The position numbers and the translations under genes are program-made. Below, piece after piece: positions 1-5,656 of a stretch of DNA of 5,656 nucleotides. Numbering within the stretch: the first letter of the stretch is position 1; each line of letters begins with the position of its first letter. Source of the stretch: JAYPEY01 sp047618185 (lineage in GTDB: Bacteria; Verrucomicrobiota; Verrucomicrobiia; Limisphaerales; JAYPEY01); contig JBLHKZ010000335.1 in the NCBI GenBank assembly GCA_047618185.1, forward strand, positions 1 to 5,656, given 5' to 3'. The notes beneath the pieces were generated by a model, which saw only the letters and a list, made by a program, of their open reading frames with translations, did no database searches and was not told the DNA's origin.

Positions 1-1
1 C

Positions 2-670
2 AGAATAGTTCCGAAGACGGGGATGATCTCGACGATCGCGGGCACAGGGGAGGCTGGGTTCGGCGGAGATGGCGGTCCCGCGACGGAGGCGAAATTCAAT
101 TTTGTGATGTGCATTACGCTGAATGCGGCGAGCGACACGATCCACGTGGCGGACCTGAAGAATTTGCGTATCCGGGCGGTTGATCTGCGGCGGGGCACGG
201 TGTCGACGGTGGCGGGAAATGGGAAGAAGGGCGTTCCGAAGGATGGGGCTCTTGCGATTGAAAGTCCTCTGGTTGATCCCAGGGCGGTGGCGTCGGACTC
301 GAAGGGGAATCTTTATGTCCTGGAACGGTCGGGCAACGCCCTTCGAGTCGTGCGTCCGGACGGTCGGATCTACACGGTCGCTGGAAGCGGGAAACGGGGT
401 CCCAAAGATGGCCCCGCCTTGCAGGCCGAGTTGGGCTCCCCGAAACATATCTGCGTCGATGATAGCGACAACGTCTTCATCGCGGACGACGCCAATGCGG
501 CGATTCGAAAATACGATCCGCGGGCGAAACTGCTTACAACTGTTCTGGGGCGAGGGAAAAGCCAGCCGCCGATCTATTTGAAACGGCCGCACGGCGTTTG
601 CTTTGAGAAAGGGAAATTGTATGTGGTCGATACGGGCAACAACCGAATCCTGCGGATGGATGCGCCGTAG
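2..670 (+). CDS. NHL-repeat beta-propeller protein, C-terminal part (5' end outside window)
   Basis: The reading frame is open to the left edge (RIVPKTG precedes the first Met at 23), so the gene starts outside the window and Met-23 is internal. Numbering from that Met, four propeller blades are visible: about residues 2-59, 60-115, 116-169 and 170-215. The first three open with a 'STIAG/STVAG/YTVAG' strand and a Gly-rich turn (GTGEAGFGGDGG, GNGKKG, GSGKRG). Each blade carries the NHL core: a 'D..GN.YV/D..DNVFIAD' strand followed by an 'N..IR..D' strand. The last blade ends 'VVDTGNNRILRMDAP', which is a natural end for a propeller. NHL propellers are binding or scaffold modules, often exported, and ligands vary; no catalytic residue can be assigned. 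The visible part holds only the last four blades, so the full protein is larger. It lies 38 bases upstream of the sulfatase on the same strand and may be co-transcribed with it. The family call is firm; the function is unknown. Confidence 0.88.
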   Translation, partial: RIVPKTGMISTIAGTGEAGFGGDGGPATEAKFNFVMCITLNAASDTIHVADLKNLRIRAVDLRRGTVSTVAGNGKKGVPKDGALAIESPLVDPRAVASDSKGNLYVLERSGNALRVVRPDGRIYTVAGSGKRGPKDGPALQAELGSPKHICVDDSDNVFIADDANAAIRKYDPRAKLLTTVLGRGKSQPPIYLKRPHGVCFEKGKLYVVDTGNNRILRMDAP

Positions 671-708
671 TCCGCCTGTTTCATAAAAACGCATCCAGGC
701 ATCACCGA

Positions 709-2151
709 ATGGGACGATTGGGAATCACAAAAAGGTTCGTGTTCATGGCGATTGCGGCCGGAATGGGGTTGGTGTGCGGCTTCGGCGCCCAATCGCAGGA
801 GGCCCGTGAAAAGCCGAATATTCTGTTGTTCATGGCGGACGACATGACCTGGCACGACCTGGGCTGCTACGGAAACAAGGATGTTCGAACGCCGCATCTC
901 GATCGATTGGCCAATGAGGGCGATCGCTACACGCATTGTTTCAATTCGGCTCCGATGTGCGCGCCGACGCGAATGAGCCTCTACACCGGAATTCATCCCG
1001 TTCGCAACGGGGCCCATCCGAATCACTCCAAGGTCCACGACAACATAAAGAGCCTGCCGCATTATTTGGGCGCCTTGGGATATCGAACGGCGCTGCTGGG
1101 GAAGCGTCATGAGGCGCCGCTCGCGAATTTCCCCTTTGAATTCCTGGGAGGCCGTCATCATGACAACGGCAAGGGTGTCGATCTGGAACTGGACAAGGTT
1201 GGGAGATTTATCGCGGATGCCAGGGAGCAGCCGTGGTGTCTGGTGGTGACGTCAAATCAGCCGCACACCCCGTGGAATCGTGGCGACGCCTCGGTCTACG
1301 CCGCCGACAAGCTGACGCTTCCCAAGTATCTCGTGGACACGCCTGAAACTCGCGAGGCGATGACAAAATACTACGCGGAAATCTCCTACATGGACGCGCA
1401 ATTTGGCGAGTGCATGAAACAGCTTGAGGCATCGGGCAGGGCCAAGAACACCTTGGTCATTTTTCTGAGCGAGCAAGGCTCCAATTTTCCGCATTGCAAG
1501 TGGACGTGTTACGATTCGGGGCTGCGTTCAGCTGCGATCCTCCGGTGGCCTGCCAAGCGCTTCGGGTTCGACGAGAGCCGCGTGAAGGTTATCGGCGAGC
1601 CAATGATACAGTATGTGGATATTCTACCCACGTTGGTGGATTTCGGCGGCGGCAATTCCGCGGACTTCGATTTTGACGGAAGGAGTATCCTCAAGATGCA
1701 GTATTACCATGGTAAATTGATTCGTCCGCGTGAATTTGTGTATGGCGTGCAAACCTCGAAAGGCATCGGCGCAGGACCGGATGCGTATGGGATCCGCACG
1801 ATTCGCGACAAGCGATTTCGATTAATCTGGAATTTGAACTGGGAGGGAGAATTTCAAAATTCGGTGGTGAAGAGATTTGAGCCTTACCAGTCGTGGAAAC
1901 GGCTTGCAGATGGGGGCGACGACTTTGCGAAAGAACAATGGTCGCGTTATCGGAAGCGTCCGCAATACGAACTATACGACCTGGACGCCGATCCGTTTGA
2001 GATGGGGAACCTCGCTGATAACTCCAGGTATCGCGCACGCTTCAGACGCTTGAAGAAGGAGCTCGCAGCTTGGATGAAACAACAGGGAGACAAGGGCGCG
2101 CAAACGGAGGCTGAGGCATTGGAACGGAAAGCGAAGTCCAGATCGAAGTGA
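709..2151 (+). CDS. Exported type I (formylglycine-dependent) sulfatase
   Basis: This 480-residue protein is predicted to hydrolyse sulfate esters, probably on a polysaccharide, after export. Residues 1-30 form a signal peptide: basic start (R3, K8, R9), hydrophobic core at 10-27, and likely cleavage near AQS-Q. The alkaline-phosphatase-like fold starts at PNILLFMADD (36-45), where D44 and D45 are metal ligands. The sulfatase signature CAPTR at 84-88 follows the C-x-P-x-R rule; C84 is the residue converted to formylglycine. K132 and H134 (GKRH, usually GKWH) and H186 (QPHTPW) match active-site positions. E255-Q256 (SEQG) stands where most sulfatases have Asp-Asn or Asp-His, and K264 lies in KWTCYD. 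The C-terminal subdomain has the typical YELYDLDADPFEMGNLAD segment (about 422-439). Length is normal for the family. No clear ribosome site precedes 709; the ATG at 745 has AAAAGG upstream but would drop the basic signal-peptide residues, so 709 is preferred. Substrate cannot be read from sequence, and no maturation enzyme is nearby. Confidence 0.95.
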   Translation: MGRLGITKRFVFMAIAAGMGLVCGFGAQSQEAREKPNILLFMADDMTWHDLGCYGNKDVRTPHLDRLANEGDRYTHCFNSAPMCAPTRMSLYTGIHPVRNGAHPNHSKVHDNIKSLPHYLGALGYRTALLGKRHEAPLANFPFEFLGGRHHDNGKGVDLELDKVGRFIADAREQPWCLVVTSNQPHTPWNRGDASVYAADKLTLPKYLVDTPETREAMTKYYAEISYMDAQFGECMKQLEASGRAKNTLVIFLSEQGSNFPHCKWTCYDSGLRSAAILRWPAKRFGFDESRVKVIGEPMIQYVDILPTLVDFGGGNSADFDFDGRSILKMQYYHGKLIRPREFVYGVQTSKGIGAGPDAYGIRTIRDKRFRLIWNLNWEGEFQNSVVKRFEPYQSWKRLADGGDDFAKEQWSRYRKRPQYELYDLDADPFEMGNLADNSRYRARFRRLKKELAAWMKQQGDKGAQTEAEALERKAKSRSK

Positions 2152-2480
2152 CGACGCGGGTTGTTCGATTGCCGGTTGTCGGCGGAGTTGAGACTTTCAG
2201 TAAAAGAGATGCCGGGGAAATTATGGTTATCTACAATGTCTGGGCGTTGGCAGTGGTTGTGCCGGCGATCATGTTGTTCGAGGGCAATGACGACAAGGCA
2301 ATGAAAGCGGCGTTTATCCTGATGATCCCTCTGGATCTGGCGTTGCGCGGCGCCATGGCCTATTCGAGACGGGCGCTAGGCAGTCAGGTCTGGATTGAGA
2401 TGATGATCCTCCCAAGCTATGGCGTCGCGATTTTCTTTCTGCCAATCTGGGGGTGGGCGTTGTTGCTCGCCATTCTTTGA
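2148..2480 (+). CDS. Small multi-pass membrane protein of unknown function, coupled to sulfatase
   Basis: I do not recognise this family. From the GTG at 2148 the product has 110 residues, and the start overlaps the sulfatase stop in a GTGA tetranucleotide, an arrangement typical of translational coupling. An ATG at 2223 (residue 26) with GGGGA four bases upstream is a serious alternative, giving 85 residues. It falls exactly where the first hydrophobic segment begins, and the preceding 25 residues are not membrane-like. Predicted helices are about 26-44, 51-72 (with embedded D63 and R67) and 85-110. The last is rich in aromatic residues (W82, Y91, F96, F97, W101, W103) and broken by P89 and P99. 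There is no signal peptide beyond the first helix and no catalytic motif. Its position suggests an inner-membrane partner of the upstream genes, but this is inference. That it is expressed is likely, because a hydrophobic frame this long and this well placed is unlikely by chance; the exact start is uncertain. Confidence 0.7.
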   Translation: MTTRVVRLPVVGGVETFSKRDAGEIMVIYNVWALAVVVPAIMLFEGNDDKAMKAAFILMIPLDLALRGAMAYSRRALGSQVWIEMMILPSYGVAIFFLPIWGWALLLAIL

Positions 2481-2587
2481 GGAACGATTGCGTGGGGAGG
2501 TTGCGGCGGCAGTGGACGTCGACGGGAAGCGCGCGCGGGGTGGCCGGGCGGCGGCGTTTCACGATCGAGTGAGGCTCTGGCGGGGGA

Positions 2588-4171
2588 TCAACCTGCAGCA
2601 GCTGCGTCGGCGCACCGGATGCCGTCGATGGCTGCGCTGACAATGCCGCCGGCAAAGCCCGCTCCTTCGCCACAAGGGAACAGGCGCTGAACTTCAGGGT
2701 GCTGTAGGGAGGCGGTGTCGCGAGGAATGCGAACCGGAGAGCTGGTGCGCGTTTCAAAACCGACCAGATTGGCGGATTCGCTCAGGTAACCGTTCATCTG
2801 ATTCTCGAAAATCTTCAATCCACGCCTCATTCGCAGAACGATCCAATCGGGCAGGAGTTCATCGAGCCGGGCCGGGTGTAGACCCGGGTGGTAGCTCGTA
2901 TCGGAGAGCTCTTTTGAATCGCGTCTATTTACAAAATCGATCGCGCGCTGGGCGGGCGCGATTTGTCCGCCGCCGCCGGCCTGCTTGGCGACCGTTTCCA
3001 ATTCGCGCTGGAAGGCCATGCCGGCGAGCGCTCCGTGTTCAGGCTGGAGAGACGCTGTGTCCTCCGGCTCGACCGTCACCACGATGCCGCTGTTGGCGAA
3101 GGGCGAGTCGCGCCGAGCCAGGCTCATGCCATTGACGACGATCTCATCGTTCTCGGTCGCGGCAGGCACGATGAAGCCACCCGGGCACATGCAGAAGGAA
3201 TGCACGCCGCGATGGTTAATTTTAGTGGCGAGGCTGTAACTGGCCGCAGGTAGCAGCGCGGGGCGTTCTGCTCCAAAGGGAATACGGTATTGCAGGCTGT
3301 CGATCAGAGGCTGTGGATGCTCGATGCGGGCGCCGACGGCAAAGGGTTTGGACTCCAACAGAATTTTCTTCGCTGCGAGCAATCGATAGATATCCCGCGC
3401 GGAATGGCCGGTCGCGAGAATGACGGCATCGCCGACGAACTCGCGGCCGTCAGTTGTCGCGACGCCGCGGATCGTTCCAGAGTCGATCAGCAGGTCGGCG
3501 ACTTTTGCCTCGAAATGCACTTCGCCTCCGGTGGCCAGGATGCTTTCGCGCATGGCCTTGACGACGTTGGGAAGGAGGTTGGAGCCGATGTGCGGATGGG
3601 CGTCGATGAGGATGCGCTCCGGCGCGCCGTGTGCGACGAGGGTTCGATAGACATCGGCGACGGGGCCGCGCTTCTTTGCTCGGGTATAGAGTTTGCCGTC
3701 GGAGAACGTGCCGGCGCCGCCTTCGCCAAAACAGTAGTTCGAGTCTTCGATGACGGTTCCTTTGCGGAGTATGGGGGCGAGGTCAAAACGGCGGGCCGAG
3801 GCGTCCTTGCCGCGCTCCAGGATAATCGGCTTGAGGCCTAGTTCCAGGCAGCGCAACGCGGCAAACATCCCGGCCGGGCCGCACCCGACAATGACGACCT
3901 TGCGCGCGTTCGGCGAAGCGGAAGGGTAGTCGGCCAGGGGCGGAGCCTCTTCCGGCAGTGATGCGTCGACGCCGACATCGAGGCGCAATTGGACTTTGAT
4001 CTGGCGTTGCCGGGCGTCAATTGAGTGTTTGCGGAGGCGCAGTCCGAGGATGCGATCGGGCTCCACGCCGAGTTTCGCGGCCGCGGATTCACGCCACGCG
4101 GATTCGTCCTCCGAGCGTTCCAGAGGCAGAATGATGTCGATGGTTTCGATGCAGGGGGCGGCCATGGGCAT
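2588..4171 (-). CDS. FAD-dependent dehydrogenase, COG2509 type (function uncharacterised)
   Basis: A 527-residue flavoprotein is read from the ATG at 4171. Residues about 7-70 form the small N-terminal alpha/beta domain of the COG2509 family: TIDIILPLE, then LRKHSIDAR and a VQLRLDV strand. The Rossmann dinucleotide fold follows: VVIVGCGPAGM with glycines 96, 98 and 101, and acidic E119 at the end of the second strand (PIILERG), which should hold the FAD ribose. CFGEGGAGTFSDGKL (about 148-162) is a family hallmark. VILATGHSARD (about 250-260) is the second FAD-contact segment, and the C-terminal CGEGAGFAGGIVSAA (about 500-514) closes the FAD site. No signal peptide or membrane helix is seen, so it is cytoplasmic. 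Members are annotated only as FAD-dependent oxidoreductases or dehydrogenases; the substrate is unknown. A TTG at 4204 would add 11 residues without a ribosome site, and the ATG at 4165 would remove two. The ATG at 4171 is chosen because conserved sequence starts just after it. It is divergent from the esterase and convergent with the small membrane-protein gene. Confidence 0.9.
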   Translation of the reverse strand: MPMAAPCIETIDIILPLERSEDESAWRESAAAKLGVEPDRILGLRLRKHSIDARQRQIKVQLRLDVGVDASLPEEAPPLADYPSASPNARKVVIVGCGPAGMFAALRCLELGLKPIILERGKDASARRFDLAPILRKGTVIEDSNYCFGEGGAGTFSDGKLYTRAKKRGPVADVYRTLVAHGAPERILIDAHPHIGSNLLPNVVKAMRESILATGGEVHFEAKVADLLIDSGTIRGVATTDGREFVGDAVILATGHSARDIYRLLAAKKILLESKPFAVGARIEHPQPLIDSLQYRIPFGAERPALLPAASYSLATKINHRGVHSFCMCPGGFIVPAATENDEIVVNGMSLARRDSPFANSGIVVTVEPEDTASLQPEHGALAGMAFQRELETVAKQAGGGGQIAPAQRAIDFVNRRDSKELSDTSYHPGLHPARLDELLPDWIVLRMRRGLKIFENQMNGYLSESANLVGFETRTSSPVRIPRDTASLQHPEVQRLFPCGEGAGFAGGIVSAAIDGIRCADAAAAG

Positions 4172-4228
4172 TTCGTAACCGATCGGGGATGAAGACGACA
4201 GCAAATGTTGCGGCGGGGCGAGGTTTTT

Positions 4229-4274
4229 GGGCGCAGCTCAGATTGTCCCGCGTTCCAAATCTTGAACTGCGCCC
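4229..4274. promoter_or_regulatory. Imperfect inverted repeat in the divergent intergenic region
   Basis: The left arm at 4229-4243 (GGGCGCAGCTCAGAT) is nearly the reverse complement of the right arm at 4259-4274. The outer eight bases match perfectly (GGGCGCAG against CTGCGCCC). Then come one mismatch, three matches, a one-base bulge and three more matches, around a 15-base loop. It lies between the starts of the FAD dehydrogenase and the esterase, which diverge. It could be an operator serving both genes, or a hairpin in the 5' leader of either transcript. It is not a standard intrinsic terminator: the only homopolymer is TTTTT at 4224-4228, on the wrong side for + strand transcription and reading as A's after the hairpin on the - strand. 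I found no convincing -35/-10 pair around it. Confidence 0.4.
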
Positions 4275-4312
4275 GAGGTTCGTGACGCTTGCCATTCGGG
4301 AACACCGTGGTC

Positions 4313-4316
4313 AGGA
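4313..4316 (+). promoter_or_regulatory. Ribosome binding site deciding the esterase start
   Basis: AGGA ends eight bases before the ATG at 4325. This supports 4325 over the in-frame TTG at 4289, which would place 12 poor residues (MPFGNTVVRIGG) ahead of an otherwise standard signal peptide. Confidence 0.55.
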
Positions 4317-4324
4317 TTGGCGGC

Positions 4325-5314
4325 ATGAATGCGAAAAAGGCGCTTTGGAAACTCCCCCCGGCTGCCCTCTGGATTGGAATCGTTTCGCTGTTTTTCGCGG
4401 CGGCGCTCCACGCCCAGGATGCGTCGCCGACAGCCGCTGAGATTCTCAAGATCAAGTGGGTCAATCCGCCGGAGGATCCCCCGACCGGCGTTATGCACGC
4501 CACGTTTGCGTCCAAGGCCGTCAACGCGGAGGTTGGCTACAATATCTACCTGCCGGAGGCGTATGAGAAAGAGCCGGATCGCCCGTTTCCAGTGGTCTAT
4601 TTCCTGCATGGCAGCGGGGGGCACGAATCGCGCAACGTGGATCTTGCGGCGCATCTGCATCGCGCGATCGGCGAGGGGGAGGTCGGACCGATGCTGATGG
4701 TGTTTGTCAACGGCGGACGGAACAGCGCCTATCTGGATTCCGTGGATGGCACGGTCAAGGTGGAGACGATGTTCATGACGGAATTAATTCCCCATATCGA
4801 CGCGACCTATCGGACGATCGCATCGCGCAAGGGGAGGGGGATTGAAGGCTTTTCGATGGGCGGCGGCGGGGCGTTGAGGTTCGCGCTGAAATTCCCTGAA
4901 CAGTTTTCGAGCGTGATGGTTTACGGGGCTGGGGGCATGCGGGAATTGAAGACAATGCCGACGGCGGATGACATTCGCTCACGGGGAAACAAGCAACAAA
5001 AACTCCAGGCGAGAAAAGCCATCATGGGCGACGATCTGGAGGCCTGGCGAAAAACGAATAGCTTTCATCTTGCGAAGGAGAATCTCGACCGGGTACAGGG
5101 CGGGCTGGGTATTCGCATGTTGATCGGGACGGGCGATTTTTCGTTGGAAGGATCTCACGTCGCGCAGAATCGTTTCGCGGAGTTAAACATTGCGCACGAG
5201 TATCAACTCATCGGCGGAGTGAAGCACAACATCCGGGAGCTGTATCAACGGGAGGGCGTGAGAGGTCTGCGTTTTCACGAGCGCTGGTTTGAGCGCGCCG
5301 CCGCGGATCACTGA
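4325..5314 (+). CDS. Secreted alpha/beta-hydrolase esterase (PF00756, esterase D-like)
   Basis: This 329-residue protein is predicted to hydrolyse carboxylic esters outside the cytoplasm. The start at 4325 gives a standard signal peptide: MNAKK, a hydrophobic core to about residue 27, then LHA-QDA with cleavage after A30. The mature N-terminus leads into a strand with EVGYNIYLPEAYE (about 69-81), as in esterase D-like proteins. HGSGGHE at 95-101 should form the oxyanion-hole loop. GFSMGG contains the nucleophile S177 in G-x-S-x-G form. GTGDFSLEGS (about 268-277) holds D271 as the likely acid, and GGVKHNIRELY contains H301 as the catalytic histidine, in place of the commoner GGHNW-type segment. 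The catalytic set is therefore complete and the length normal. The family includes carbohydrate esterases (acetyl-xylan and feruloyl esterases), S-formylglutathione hydrolases and mycolyltransferases; export argues against the formylglutathione role. An acyl-sugar substrate fits the sulfatase nearby but is inference. It is divergent from the FAD gene and convergent with the gene ending at 5360. Confidence 0.92.
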   Translation: MNAKKALWKLPPAALWIGIVSLFFAAALHAQDASPTAAEILKIKWVNPPEDPPTGVMHATFASKAVNAEVGYNIYLPEAYEKEPDRPFPVVYFLHGSGGHESRNVDLAAHLHRAIGEGEVGPMLMVFVNGGRNSAYLDSVDGTVKVETMFMTELIPHIDATYRTIASRKGRGIEGFSMGGGGALRFALKFPEQFSSVMVYGAGGMRELKTMPTADDIRSRGNKQQKLQARKAIMGDDLEAWRKTNSFHLAKENLDRVQGGLGIRMLIGTGDFSLEGSHVAQNRFAELNIAHEYQLIGGVKHNIRELYQREGVRGLRFHERWFERAAADH

Positions 5315-5321
5315 TCCACGG
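5301..5321. terminator. Possible weak terminator or dyad at the esterase stop
   Basis: GGATCA-C-TGATCC is a perfect 13-base dyad covering the esterase stop codon (5312-5314), flanked by CCG and CGG that also pair across one mismatch. Folded as RNA it gives GGATC/GATCC with an ACT loop plus three outer pairs. Only a poor T-rich tract (GTTTCT) follows, so termination is a guess; convergent transcription makes a terminator plausible here. Confidence 0.25.
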
Positions 5322-5347
5322 ACATGTTTCTCAAAATTCCAATTCGA

Positions 5348-5364
5348 CCTGAGACAGAATCAGG
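5348..5364 (-). terminator. Possible weak hairpin at the stop of the 93-residue gene
   Basis: CCTGA and TCAGG form a five-pair stem with a seven-base loop, overlapping the stop codon of the - strand gene. Reading on the - strand, a short T-rich stretch (AATTTTG) follows after about ten bases. The stem is short and the T-run distant, so this is only a weak candidate. Confidence 0.15.
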
Positions 5365-5641
5365 CTCCGGGTTCGTCTTTGGTCAGGCCGCTCAAGAGTT
5401 TGGCTTTTCGCAATTCCTCGATGCTACGCTCGCTTTCGTTGTTGTGGACATAGAAGGCAATCCCATCATAGGGCCCGAATAAGATACTCAACGCGGTCCG
5501 ATATTCCTCGGGCCGGACGGAGTATTGGATGTCAGTCAAATCCAGAACCTGCTCGACCTTCTGGGCTTCGGACAACTTGCCGGCAAGGTAGACCCGGATC
5601 ACTAATTCGTCCGGCCATTCGTCATCGTCGATTCGGGGCAT
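5360..5641 (-). CDS. Small cytoplasmic protein resembling DUF2007
   Basis: The product has 93 residues from the ATG at 5641. The pattern is strand (ELVIRVYLAG, 12-21), helix with LSEAQKVEQVLD (23-34), strand (IQYSVRPEEY, 38-47), a loop with FGPYDG, strand (IAFYVHNNE, 61-69) and a charged helix (RSIEELRKAKLL, 72-83). This order, with 'VY.A....EA..V...L...I' at the front, resembles DUF2007 (PF09413), small proteins loosely labelled signal-transducing with no proven role. The match is by eye and moderate. There is no signal peptide or membrane helix. The 15 bases between the ATG and the right edge are open in frame (HTLRN) and show no ribosome site, so an upstream start outside the window cannot be excluded. 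It converges with the esterase, 45 bases apart, with no evident functional link. Confidence 0.75.
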   Translation of the reverse strand: MPRIDDDEWPDELVIRVYLAGKLSEAQKVEQVLDLTDIQYSVRPEEYRTALSILFGPYDGIAFYVHNNESERSIEELRKAKLLSGLTKDEPGA

Positions 5642-5656
5642 GTTTCTAAGAGTGTG

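Noticed and set aside
674..700. GCCTG/CAGGC pairing with inner GTTT/AAAC between the NHL and sulfatase genes
   Set aside because: The stem is short, needs a six-base bulge and has no T-run, so neither a terminator nor an operator can be supported.
574..1161. 195-codon open frame on the - strand opposite the sulfatase and the NHL end
   Set aside because: It lies antisense to two well-supported genes, has no recognisable domain, and its composition is that expected of a shadow frame in GC-rich DNA.
2481..2587. Convergent non-coding stretch checked for a terminator or small gene
   Set aside because: Only GC-rich sequence and a short TCAC-(6)-GTGA dyad at 2559-2572 are present; nothing forms a stem followed by T's on either strand.
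3290..3841. 183-codon open frame on the + strand inside the FAD dehydrogenase
   Set aside because: It is a full antisense overlap of conserved FAD-dehydrogenase sequence, with no motif of its own.
4172..4204. 11-residue extension of the FAD dehydrogenase from a TTG start
   Set aside because: No ribosome site is visible, and the added Ser-rich residues precede the conserved domain; the ATG at 4171 suffices.
4289..4324. N-terminal extension of the esterase from a TTG start
   Set aside because: The ATG at 4325 has an AGGA site eight bases upstream and begins a standard signal peptide; the extension would spoil it.
3838..4524. 228-codon open frame on the - strand crossing the FAD gene start, the intergenic region and the esterase start
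   Set aside because: It conflicts with two strongly supported genes and the translation is low-complexity (Arg, Ser, Pro and Ala rich) with no domain.
5323..5647. Nine-base repeat CATGTTTCT at 5323-5331 and 5639-5647, flanking the small right-hand gene
   Set aside because: A single short match with no terminal inverted repeats or transposase; chance is the simplest explanation.

Overview
The window looks like a stretch of chromosome from a GC-rich Gram-negative bacterium. The closest fit is the PVC group (Planctomycetes, Verrucomicrobia, Lentisphaerae). That placement is an inference from gene content: an NHL-repeat protein with a 'ISTIAGTGEAGF' blade next to an exported formylglycine sulfatase with a 'SEQG...KWTCYD' metal-site segment, and a secreted PF00756-type esterase. 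No rRNA, tRNA or taxonomic marker gene is present, so the placement is moderate at best.

Layout, left to right. (1) Positions 2-670, + strand: the C-terminal part of an NHL-repeat beta-propeller protein, cut by the left edge. (2) After a 38-base gap, 709-2151, +: a full-length exported type I sulfatase. (3) 2148-2480, +: a small membrane protein of unknown function whose GTG start overlaps the sulfatase stop in a GTGA tetranucleotide. These three probably form one transcription unit. (4) About 107 non-coding bases follow (2481-2587), where transcription converges and I see no convincing terminator. (5) 2588-4171, - strand: a COG2509-type FAD-dependent dehydrogenase. (6) 4172-4324 is the divergent intergenic region, with a conspicuous imperfect inverted repeat at 4229-4274. 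(7) 4325-5314, +: a secreted alpha/beta-hydrolase esterase. (8) 5315-5359 is a short convergent gap with small dyads at both stop codons. (9) 5360-5641, -: a 93-residue protein resembling DUF2007, possibly continuing beyond the right edge.

How they may work together: the sulfatase and the esterase both carry export signals and both remove ester substituents, so they could take part in breaking down decorated polysaccharide outside the cytoplasm. The FAD enzyme and the small right-hand protein are cytoplasmic and have no visible link to that role. No sulfatase-maturing enzyme, glycoside hydrolase, transporter or regulator is present here.

I found no CRISPR array, transposon, phage gene, RNA gene or toxin/defence cassette. 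The points most worth checking are the Glu-Gln pair replacing the usual Asp-Asn/His metal ligands in the sulfatase, the inverted repeat between the divergent genes, and the sulfatase-coupled membrane protein of unknown function.
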